The notes beneath the pieces are model-generated. The model was not told where the DNA came from. It searched no databases and saw only the letters and a program-made list of their open reading frames with translations. Both the position numbers and the translations under genes were made by a program. Of a DNA stretch of 64,000 nucleotides, positions 49,825 to 57,822 are shown in pieces; within the stretch, counting starts at the first letter, position 1, and each line of letters starts with the position of its first letter. The DNA is from Bacteroidaceae bacterium (lineage in GTDB: Bacteria; Bacteroidota; Bacteroidia; Bacteroidales; Bacteroidaceae), in assembly GCA_900770665.1 (NCBI GenBank), contig CAAGKZ010000013.1, forward strand, positions 1 to 64,000, given 5' to 3'.

Positions 49825-50430
49825 ATGAGCACACCAATTGTAAAGAGCGCGCGTTTTATAATAAGCAACACCGACATAAAGAAGTGTCCGCAGGACGGGA
49901 AGCCCGAATATGCCTTCATTGGCCGTTCGAATGTGGGAAAGTCAAGCCTCATCAATGCACTTACAAACCAGAAGAAGTTGGCGCAGACATCGGCTACGCC
50001 GGGAAAGACCTTGCTTATAAACCACTACCTCATCAACAACGAGTGGTATCTGGTCGACCTGCCGGGATACGGATATGCAAAGCGAAGCAAGTCGCAGAAC
50101 GAGCAGCTTGAGCATATTATCTCAAGCTATGTACTCGACCGTGAGCAGATGACACTGCTTTTTGTGCTCATTGACTGCCGTCACGAGCCGCAGAAGATTG
50201 ACCTTGAGTTCTTCCAGTGGCTTGGTGAGAACGGTGTGCCGTTCTCAATAATCTTTACAAAGGCCGACAAAGTTACCAAGACTATACTTGCAAAAAATAT
50301 AGCATCCTACAAGGCGAAACTGCTAGAGGAGTGGGAGGAGTTGCCTCCGGTATTTGTCACATCGTCCGAGAACGGTTTGGGAAAGGATGAGGTGCTTGGG
50401 TACATATCGGAAATAAACTCAACACTGTAA
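49825..50430 (+). CDS. engB: Ribosome biogenesis GTPase EngB (YihA/YsxC)
   Basis: A 201-residue essential GTPase for large-subunit assembly. G1 is [11 protein letters not shown]3 is [11 protein letters not shown] and G4 is TKADK. Standard length. Monocistronic after the TonB-dependent receptor, followed by a repeat-rich gap. Confidence 0.96.
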   Translation: MSTPIVKSARFIISNTDIKKCPQDGKPEYAFIGRSNVGKSSLINALTNQKKLAQTSATPGKTLLINHYLINNEWYLVDLPGYGYAKRSKSQNEQLEHIISSYVLDREQMTLLFVLIDCRHEPQKIDLEFFQWLGENGVPFSIIFTKADKVTKTILAKNIASYKAKLLEEWEELPPVFVTSSENGLGKDEVLGYISEINSTL

Positions 50431-50525
50431 AAGATTCCTTCACAATCCGTTTGAGTCAAGTGAAGCCCCCGTTTATAGAGTTCTTTAGATTCTTCACCGT
50501 GTTCAGAATGACAAAACTTAGTTTT

Positions 50526-50615
50526 GTTATCGGCGAGTTCATTAGCGGCTAGTCGCACGGAGCATGGATTAAAATCATGCCGTGCGGGTCGCTAAGAAAT
50601 GAACGAGCCAATGAC
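50526..50615. repeat. Imperfect palindromic (MITE/REP-like) element, copy B
   Basis: TTAGCG (50542-50547) pairs with CGCTAA (50590-50595). Inside, CGCACGG plus CATG (50554-50566) pairs with CATGCCGTGCG (50576-50586) with a two-base bulge. Outer arms pair loosely. The core (TAGTCG, then GGGTCGCTAA) resembles copy A at 52-130. Confidence 0.45.
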
Positions 50616-50652
50616 ATTGCAAATATAGAATGACAATCTGTTTATATATTCG

Positions 50653-50684
50653 GGCAAGTGTATATTGATGCACTTGCCTGTTTT
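50653..50684 (+). terminator. Intrinsic terminator upstream of susC
   Basis: GGCAAGTG (50653-50660) pairs with CACTTGCC (50671-50678), then TGTTTTT. It ends transcripts that read through engB and the repeats. Confidence 0.75.
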
Positions 50685-50731
50685 TATATAAAAAAATACG
50701 TGCGTTATTATTAATATAAGTCAATAATTAT

Positions 50732-50739
50732 TATCTTTG
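50732..50739 (+). promoter_or_regulatory. -7 element of the susC operon
   Basis: TATCTTTG, an exact TAnnTTTG. The predicted transcript carries a leader of about 150 nt before the susC ATG. No TTTG is seen at the -33 position, which may mean an activator is needed. Confidence 0.55.
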
Positions 50740-50895
50740 CACCTGTTTTTGTTAAAAAACGAATAAAAACTTAATATTTATACTTTTTGCATAGTGTGCC
50801 ACGTGCTACGGCGATGCTTTGTGATATTCAAACATTACAAGTTGTGCCGCGGTGTGTGGACATCTTTTTGTGTGATAAAAAACAACTTTTTATAA

Positions 50896-53835
50896 ATGAG
50901 AAATAGAGTATTTTTGCTGTTTGCCATTCTCTGTACATTGATGGTGCAGTCGGCCTGGGCACAGTCCTTCAAGGTAAGGGGTAGGGTTACCTCTTCCGAG
51001 GACGGCGAGGGCATGATTTCGCTTACCGTTATGCAGAAAGGGACATCAAACGGCGTGGTTACTGACTTTGACGGAAACTATGAGATTGAAGTCAAAGGTG
51101 CCGACGAGGCTCAGTTGCAATTCACTTATGTGGGTTACACGGCTCAGGAGTACACCGTAAACAAGGAGACAAAAGTGTTGGATGTGGTAATGGACCCCGA
51201 ACAGGTGACAATGGACGAGGTTGTTGTTGTGGCATACGGTGTCCGCAAAAAGGGTACAATCTCGGGTTCGGTTTCTACTGTAAAGGCCGAGAAACTTGAG
51301 AATGTGCCGGCTGTGAGCTTCGACCAGGCTCTGCAGGGTGCCACACCGGGTATGACCGTAATATCGAATTCGGGTGAGCCCAGCAAACCGGCTGTTTTCC
51401 AGATTCGTGGTACAAACTCAATCAACTCGGGTACATCGCCTCTGTTCATTCTCGATGGTGTGCCCATCACAAGTTCCGATTTCAATGCCGTCAATCCCGC
51501 CGACATAGAGTCTATCAATGTGTTGAAGGATGCGTCGTCGACCTCAATCTATGGTGCACGTGCTGCCAATGGTGTGGTGGTGATTACAACAAAACGTGGT
51601 ACTTCTACCGAAAAGGTCGATGTCTCTTTGCGTACACAGCAGGGATTCTCGAACCTTGCGCACGGCGAGTGGAACATGATGAACACAGCCGAGAGAATCC
51701 GCTTCGAGAAGGAGATTGGCCTTGACGCAGGACAGGATTACAACCTGCTTGGACAGACCGATATAAACTGGCTCGATGTGGTGTTCAATGACAGGGCACG
51801 TCTGCAGGGCTATGACCTGACTGTGAGCCATGCAACCGACAAGTTGAACTATTATGTATCAGGTGGTTATTATGACCAGGAGGGTATTGCCCAGGGTTCA
51901 ACCTTCTCACGTTATAACATGCGTACCAATGTCGATGTAAAGGTCGCTCCTTGGCTGAAGATGGGTACCAACACAATGTTGGCATACGAGGAGGCACAGC
52001 AGGCCGATGACGGCGAGTATGCCCTTTATACACCAATTTCGGCTTGCCGTTTCATGCTTCCTTATTGGAATCCTTATAAGGAGGACGGCTCTTTGGCATC
52101 GTCAAAGGATGGCAGCTGGAAGGGTACATCGTACAACCCGTTGGAGTGGATGGAGAACAACCCGCTCGACAACAAGAAGTACAAGGCGCTGAGCGTGCTC
52201 TATGCCGAGATTACCCCAATCCGCAACCTTACCATCCGTTCGCAGTTCGGTGTCGACTATTCGCACTCTACTGCCGACATGAAGTCCTATCCGAGCTTCG
52301 TGGGCAACAACGGTGTGGGTGCTGCCGGCCGTAGCTCGTATGCAACCGTGAACCTTACAATAACAAACACTATCAACTATAAGTTCGACGTGCAGCGTTA
52401 CCATCACTTCAATGTGATGCTTGGACAGGAGGGTGTCGATTACCGTTCCGAGGGTTTCCAGGTTGTGACACGCGGACAGAACAATGATGCATTCACGCTG
52501 CTTTCATCGGGAACAAGAGCCACATCGTGGGCAAACTCATACTCAAGCCACGCGTTCCTCTCGTTCTTCGCTCGCGGCGAGTATAACTACAACGACCGCT
52601 ACTATGCCGACTTCTCACTCCGAAGCGATGCCTCTTCACGTTTCGGTAAGGATGGCCGTTGGGCTACATTCTGGTCACTGGGTTTCATGTGGGATGTGCG
52701 CAAGGAGAAGTTCATGAAGTCGACAAGCAAGTGGCTTACCAATGCGCAGGTTGCATTGAGTACCGGTACATCGGGTAACTCTTCAATCCCCGATTATGAC
52801 CACCTTGCACTTGTGGGCAGCGGTGCCAACTACATGGGTGTTGCAGGTATTGCTCCGGCCACACAGGGTAACGAGAAACTTAGCTGGGAGCAGCTCTGGA
52901 CATCGAACCTTGCCATCCATCTTGGATTCCTTGGCCGCATAAATGCCGATATCGAGCTCTACCACAAGAAGACGACAAACATGCTCATGCTTGTGCCACA
53001 GTCATACGTGAACAACGGTTTCGGTACACGTTGGGACAATGTGGGTGCCATGATTAACCAGGGTTTCGAGGTCTCTTTGGGTGCCGATGCCATCAGCACA
53101 AAGGATTTTGTTTGGAACATCAATGCCAATGCAAGCTACAACCACAACGAGATTACAGAGCTCTACAACGGGCTCGATGAGTATGAGATGTCAAACACAT
53201 CGACAAAGCTTGTCGTTGGTCACTCCATTGGCGAGTTCTATATAAACAGGTTTGCCGGTGTGAACCCAGCAAACGGAGATGCTCTCTGGTATGACAAGGA
53301 CGGCAACGTAACCAACGTGTTCAGCGAGGAGGACAAGGTGCTTGTGGGCAAGAACTACAATGCTCCATGGCAGGGTGGTTTCGGCACATCGATGAACTAC
53401 AGGGGAATTGCTTTGAGTGCCAACTTCAGCTGGGTTGCCGACCGTTGGATGTTCAACAACGACCGCTTCTTCGAGGAGAGCAACGGTCTCTACTCGGCCT
53501 ACAACCAGTCGAAGCGTATGCTTTATGACCGTTGGAAGAAGCCGGGTGATGTTACGGATATTCCACGCTACGGTGTTACTCCGCAGATGGACTCACGTTT
53601 CCTTGAGGATGCATCGTTCCTGCGCTTGAAGAATATAATGCTCAGCTACGATTTCCCACGCGAATTGCTTGGAAAGACCCATTTCATCAGCCGTGCACGC
53701 CTTTATGTGCAGGCGCAGAACCTGTTCACATGGACAAAGTTCAGCGGTCTCGACCCCGAGTCTACAAGCAACGTCTACAAGGCACAGTATCCAATGTCAC
53801 GCCAATATACAATGGGTGTTGAGATTACATTCTAA
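50896..53835 (+). CDS. SusC/RagA-family TonB-linked outer-membrane importer
   Basis: A 979-residue TonB-dependent transporter. Signal peptide (about 1-22, ending AWAQ), a carboxypeptidase-regulatory-like domain (about 25-105), a TonB-box region (MDEVVVVAYG), a plug with the SusC signature (INVLKDASSTSIYGARAANG), then the barrel ending in MGVEITF. With SusD it forms a lidded importer for oligomers. SusD follows after 17 nt. The neighbours encode lipoproteins and a protease, not glycosidases, so the cargo is more likely peptide. Confidence 0.96.
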   Translation: MRNRVFLLFAILCTLMVQSAWAQSFKVRGRVTSSEDGEGMISLTVMQKGTSNGVVTDFDGNYEIEVKGADEAQLQFTYVGYTAQEYTVNKETKVLDVVMDPEQVTMDEVVVVAYGVRKKGTISGSVSTVKAEKLENVPAVSFDQALQGATPGMTVISNSGEPSKPAVFQIRGTNSINSGTSPLFILDGVPITSSDFNAVNPADIESINVLKDASSTSIYGARAANGVVVITTKRGTSTEKVDVSLRTQQGFSNLAHGEWNMMNTAERIRFEKEIGLDAGQDYNLLGQTDINWLDVVFNDRARLQGYDLTVSHATDKLNYYVSGGYYDQEGIAQGSTFSRYNMRTNVDVKVAPWLKMGTNTMLAYEEAQQADDGEYALYTPISACRFMLPYWNPYKEDGSLASSKDGSWKGTSYNPLEWMENNPLDNKKYKALSVLYAEITPIRNLTIRSQFGVDYSHSTADMKSYPSFVGNNGVGAAGRSSYATVNLTITNTINYKFDVQRYHHFNVMLGQEGVDYRSEGFQVVTRGQNNDAFTLLSSGTRATSWANSYSSHAFLSFFARGEYNYNDRYYADFSLRSDASSRFGKDGRWATFWSLGFMWDVRKEKFMKSTSKWLTNAQVALSTGTSGNSSIPDYDHLALVGSGANYMGVAGIAPATQGNEKLSWEQLWTSNLAIHLGFLGRINADIELYHKKTTNMLMLVPQSYVNNGFGTRWDNVGAMINQGFEVSLGADAISTKDFVWNINANASYNHNEITELYNGLDEYEMSNTSTKLVVGHSIGEFYINRFAGVNPANGDALWYDKDGNVTNVFSEEDKVLVGKNYNAPWQGGFGTSMNYRGIALSANFSWVADRWMFNNDRFFEESNGLYSAYNQSKRMLYDRWKKPGDVTDIPRYGVTPQMDSRFLEDASFLRLKNIMLSYDFPRELLGKTHFISRARLYVQAQNLFTWTKFSGLDPESTSNVYKAQYPMSRQYTMGVEITF

Positions 53836-53852
53836 TATAAGGAGGGTTTAAG

Positions 53853-55379
53853 ATGAAAAAGATTATTACCTATATATTATTGGCAACGATACTTGTGGTA
53901 CCTGTATCGTGCCTCGACAAGTTCCCCGAGAATGCTGTGCCCGAGGGCTCGGCAATAACAACCGTAGATGAGGCCGACCAGGCTGTGGTGGGTATATACT
54001 CATCGTTTCTGAGCGGTGCACTCTACAGCGGCTACCTTACCCTGTTGCCCGATATCCAGTGCGACATGGTATACGCTGTCAACGGTTATACAAATACATT
54101 CGGCGATGTGTGGCGTTGGGAAATCCTTGCCACAAACGCGCAGATTGAGGCTGTATACGGTTCGCTCTATTCGGTAATCGGTAACTGTAACTTCCTGCTC
54201 GACAATGCAGCGAAACTGAAACCGACACTTACAAACGACACCGAACTCGACCGTTTGGAGATGTATTGCGGCGAGGCATATTTTGCACGTGCTCTTGCAT
54301 ACAGCGAACTCATAAAGCTCTACTGTGTCGATTACAAGAGCGACGACGAGGCCAAGAACGAACTTGGTGTTGTGCTCAAGACAAAATATTACGAGAACCA
54401 GCCAATCAAGCGTGCTTCGCTCTACGATTCATATCAGCAGGTGCTCAGCGACCTCGATGAGGCTGCCAAACTGTTGAAACTGGACGATGATTACGACCCG
54501 GCCATTGACGGTTATCTCTACAACAACTCGGTTTACTTCAACGAGTATACAGTATATGCATTGCGTGCGCGAGTGGCGTTGTATATGCGCGATTATAAGG
54601 AGGCCATCAAATATTCGTCGAAAATCATCGACAGTAATATGTACGCCCTCTCAAGTGTCAACTCGCAGTACTCGGCCGGAATGAACTATTACGATTATAT
54701 GTGGCAGTATGACCTCTCGTCCGAGGTTATATGGAAAGTGGGCTTCACCTCAACCAATTATGGCGGTGCGCTTGGAACAGTCTTCTTCAACTATGACTAC
54801 TCATCGTTCAAGCCCGACTATGTGCCTGCACAGTGGGTGCTCGACCTCTACGGCTCGAATGACCTGCGCTACAATACATTCTTCTACGAGGCGCAGACCG
54901 GCTACAGCCATGGTCTTACATGGCCGCTCCTCTACAAATACTGGGGTAACCAGACACTCTACAGCGAGGCGCAGTTGCTTAATACTTCAATGCCAAAGGT
55001 GTTCCGTCTATCCGAGCAGTATCTCATCCGTGCCGAGGCCTATTGCCAACTCTCTACTCCCGACTATGCAAAGGCCGGAAAGGATATCACAACCCTTATG
55101 TCTGCACGCTACACAAACGGTTCGGTGGCACTGAATGCAAACAATGCAATGGAGATTATAGAGCAGGAGCGCATAAAGGAACTCTACATGGAGGGTTTCC
55201 GTCTGCAGGATCTCAAGCGTTGGGGCAAAGGATTCGAGCGTACACCACAGGACCAGTCGCTCTCCAACGGTAGCAGCCTGAAGGTGGCGGCCGACAACCC
55301 GTTGTTCGTGTGGCCTATTCCACAGCACGAGATTGAATCTCCGGGTGCCGATATTGAACCGAATGAAAGTAACAGATAA
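53853..55379 (+). CDS. SusD/RagB-family surface lipoprotein
   Basis: A 508-residue substrate-binding lid for the SusC upstream. Lipobox Cys at residue 20 (VVPVSCLDKFPEN). The N-terminal SusD region and TPR-like helices (AYFARALAYSELIKLYC) are visible, as is the C-terminal SusD/RagB part (QYLIRAEAYCQL, RIKELYMEGFRLQDLKRWG and VWPIPQHEIE). No catalytic role expected. Confidence 0.95.
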   Translation: MKKIITYILLATILVVPVSCLDKFPENAVPEGSAITTVDEADQAVVGIYSSFLSGALYSGYLTLLPDIQCDMVYAVNGYTNTFGDVWRWEILATNAQIEAVYGSLYSVIGNCNFLLDNAAKLKPTLTNDTELDRLEMYCGEAYFARALAYSELIKLYCVDYKSDDEAKNELGVVLKTKYYENQPIKRASLYDSYQQVLSDLDEAAKLLKLDDDYDPAIDGYLYNNSVYFNEYTVYALRARVALYMRDYKEAIKYSSKIIDSNMYALSSVNSQYSAGMNYYDYMWQYDLSSEVIWKVGFTSTNYGGALGTVFFNYDYSSFKPDYVPAQWVLDLYGSNDLRYNTFFYEAQTGYSHGLTWPLLYKYWGNQTLYSEAQLLNTSMPKVFRLSEQYLIRAEAYCQLSTPDYAKAGKDITTLMSARYTNGSVALNANNAMEIIEQERIKELYMEGFRLQDLKRWGKGFERTPQDQSLSNGSSLKVAADNPLFVWPIPQHEIESPGADIEPNESNR

Positions 55380-55391
55380 CAGTTGCGAGAT

Positions 55392-56306
55392 ATGAAAATG
55401 AACATTATATATAGATTATTAAGGAATTTATCGGGTGTGGCTCTTGCTGTTGCTTTCATAAGCAGCTGTAACGAGAGTGAGTCTTTGGCTACTTCTACCC
55501 CCGATTACATCCAGTTCTCGGACACACTCTATGTGTTGCCCATTGCCGATGAGATGGAGTATCACAACATTCCTGTTGTTGCAACCAAGACATGTGACTA
55601 TGACCGTACGGTTGCAGTGGAGATTGTCGATGCCGGCAGCAATGCCATAGAGGGCAAGCACTACTCATTGGAGTCGAACACCATTACCATAAAGGCCGGT
55701 GAGCTTGTTGGCAATGTGCGTGTGCGCGGTTATCACAACAATATCGATGTGTACGATTCTTTGGGTTTCAAACTTAACCTTATCGTGCCCGAGGAACTGC
55801 AGTGGGATATGTATGGCACAGAGGCAAATGTGTTGTTGCAAAAGGCATGCAAGTTCGATATCAATGCCTTTGTGGGATATTGTGTCCTTACGTCGACATA
55901 CATCATAAACTACATGCCCGACATCGACAAAAGATTGGTGAAAGCCGAGATTGACCCCGAGAAGGATAATACAATAATAATAAGGGATTACTTCTTCGAT
56001 GGTTATGATGCAAGGATAACATTCAAGGCTGATGACATCCTGAATCCGCTTATTGAGATGGAAGACCAGGCTTTTGGCCCTACATCGGATGCTTTCGGTA
56101 CTATCTATGGCGACGGATTGATAAGAATGTACCAGCCGACAGCGTTTACATCATACTACAGCAGCTGCGAGAAGTTTATCCTTCAGTACATGACACTCTA
56201 TGTTCCGGGAATGGACGAGAGCGTAAATACTGTCGGAACATTCGTGAATGCCGTTGAGTGGATAAGTGACGACGAGGCCGAGAAACTTAAACGCGAGGGA
56301 TATTAA
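55392..56306 (+). CDS. Lipoprotein of the SusCD operon (DUF4984-like)
   Basis: A 304-residue lipoprotein with lipobox Cys at residue 26 (AFISSCNESES). The N-terminal half (about 35-150) has a Calx-beta-like sheet (NAIEGKHYSL; TITIKAGELVGNVRVRG). The C-terminal half resembles DUF4984, which I assign from memory and cannot check. I start it at ATG 55392; a TTG 9 nt upstream is also in frame. 12 nt after susD. Its place next to SusD suggests an accessory surface subunit of the importer. Confidence 0.75.
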   Translation: MKMNIIYRLLRNLSGVALAVAFISSCNESESLATSTPDYIQFSDTLYVLPIADEMEYHNIPVVATKTCDYDRTVAVEIVDAGSNAIEGKHYSLESNTITIKAGELVGNVRVRGYHNNIDVYDSLGFKLNLIVPEELQWDMYGTEANVLLQKACKFDINAFVGYCVLTSTYIINYMPDIDKRLVKAEIDPEKDNTIIIRDYFFDGYDARITFKADDILNPLIEMEDQAFGPTSDAFGTIYGDGLIRMYQPTAFTSYYSSCEKFILQYMTLYVPGMDESVNTVGTFVNAVEWISDDEAEKLKREGY

Positions 56307-56310
56307 AAAG

Positions 56311-57819
56311 ATGACAACTATGAAATATATAAGCAAATGGTATATAGCCTGCCTTGCAATGGCTCTCTGTTGCCTGGCTGTGGCTTGCTCCGATGAGGAT
56401 GATATTGTTCCTGTTGAGGTGTCATTTACCGCTCCCGGTGAATTTGATATGGCATCACTCGACAGTTGTGAAAGCATTGTCAGCTCATTTGAGCTTACTT
56501 CAAATGGTGCCTGGAGTCTCTACAGCGACAAGATGTGGGTAAAACTCTCGTTGCAGGCCGACGGTGAGTACTTCAATGACATCCAGGGTGGTGAGGGCAC
56601 ACACACAGTGTACATAAAGGTAACCGACGATGCGCGCGGCTTTGGCAATGCAAAGGCCAATGTGACAGTTGTTGCAGGCGGTGTGTCAAAGAGTGTTGTG
56701 ACAGTTGAGCGCGCCGGTAAGGAGCATGAGTTTGCTCTATTGTCAAGTGAAGGCAATGTGCTCGATAGGATTGAAATAGGCACCGATGCTACCGTATGGG
56801 TGGCTCCTGTGGCTAATTTCGACTGTTCTATAATCTCTTGCCCGGCGTGGCTTTCTACTCCCGAGGCGATTGATGACGGTTTCACCCTGAATGTGGCAGC
56901 AGCCTATGTGCCATACGAGAAGGAGGGAACTGTTACTTTTGGCAATATTGATGGCAGCGTGACTTATGAGGTGCCTGTGGCATACGTGGGCATGGAGCCG
57001 ACTTTGATGAAGATAGAGGGTGACAACACTCCTTGGGGCTGGAAGGTATCGCCCGACGGAAAGACATTCCTGCAGGAGACAACATCTGCTTCGGGCGAGA
57101 ATGTTGAGACAGTGATAGAGAATGCACTAACATTCTCCGTGACCTGTTTCAATTATGACTATAAGTTGGTTCCCCTTCAGGTAAACAATGGAAAACTTGA
57201 GGAGATGAGTACCGACGAATCATGGATTGTCGCATCACAGAACGAAAATGAACCTTCGCTGTTGAGCGTTTCTGTTGCCGAGATGGAGGTAACGTCACGT
57301 TCGGGCTATCTCTTGGCAGTTCCTGCGGCAATGTACAGTAACTTTGCCGATTCGCTTGCCGTAAGCAGCGATGTAGATACGTTCATCGATTCCAATATCT
57401 CTTATGTTGTGCTTGAGGTGGAGCAAAAGAGCCTTGAGGGTACCGACGGTTTCATCATTACCGATGCCGATGGTGCTGCTGTTGCATGCACGACAGAGGA
57501 GGAGTATTACGAGTGGCTCTGCAGCGAGTTCTCAATAACCGACCTTACGGCCTGTGAACTTGTGCCGGGCAAGAGCTATACAATAGCTACAAGGCTCAAT
57601 GCAAGTGACTGGCAGGGCAATTTCGCGATTACCGACCTTGAGGGAACGCACCAACGTCTCAAGTCATGGGGTAACCCAAGCCCTGAACTTGGCGAGGATG
57701 GCCTGTACCACATGAATATTACCGTTCCTGCGTCGCTCAACAAGACAATAATATTGCGCTTGTATACACCGCAGATTGTAAACATCAAGGCTCTTGTCAT
57801 AAGACCTGTGTCACAATGA
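56311..57819 (+). CDS. Lipoprotein of the SusCD operon (BACON-like N-terminus, DUF5003-like)
   Basis: A 502-residue lipoprotein. Lipobox Cys at residue 26 (LAVACSDEDD); the SDEDD run after it fits the Bacteroidetes surface-export signal. A BACON-like or Ig-like region (about 35-130: FELTSNGAWSLY, then TVVAGGVSKSVVTVERAG) and a second sheet-rich region follow. The last third may be DUF5003, which is inference. It starts 4 nt after the preceding gene (ATG 56311; another at 56320). No enzyme motif seen. Confidence 0.75.
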   Translation: MTTMKYISKWYIACLAMALCCLAVACSDEDDIVPVEVSFTAPGEFDMASLDSCESIVSSFELTSNGAWSLYSDKMWVKLSLQADGEYFNDIQGGEGTHTVYIKVTDDARGFGNAKANVTVVAGGVSKSVVTVERAGKEHEFALLSSEGNVLDRIEIGTDATVWVAPVANFDCSIISCPAWLSTPEAIDDGFTLNVAAAYVPYEKEGTVTFGNIDGSVTYEVPVAYVGMEPTLMKIEGDNTPWGWKVSPDGKTFLQETTSASGENVETVIENALTFSVTCFNYDYKLVPLQVNNGKLEEMSTDESWIVASQNENEPSLLSVSVAEMEVTSRSGYLLAVPAAMYSNFADSLAVSSDVDTFIDSNISYVVLEVEQKSLEGTDGFIITDADGAAVACTTEEEYYEWLCSEFSITDLTACELVPGKSYTIATRLNASDWQGNFAITDLEGTHQRLKSWGNPSPELGEDGLYHMNITVPASLNKTIILRLYTPQIVNIKALVIRPVSQ

Positions 57820-57822
57820 TAA

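Larger units (their letters stand above)
50431..50895. other. Intergenic region: repeats, terminator, susC promoter and leader
   Basis: No gene. Contents in order: a decayed copy of the mutS-downstream repeat (50488-50517), a palindromic element (50526-50615), a terminator hairpin (50653-50684), a -7 element (50732-50739), and about 150 nt of susC leader up to the ATG at 50896. Confidence 0.7.
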
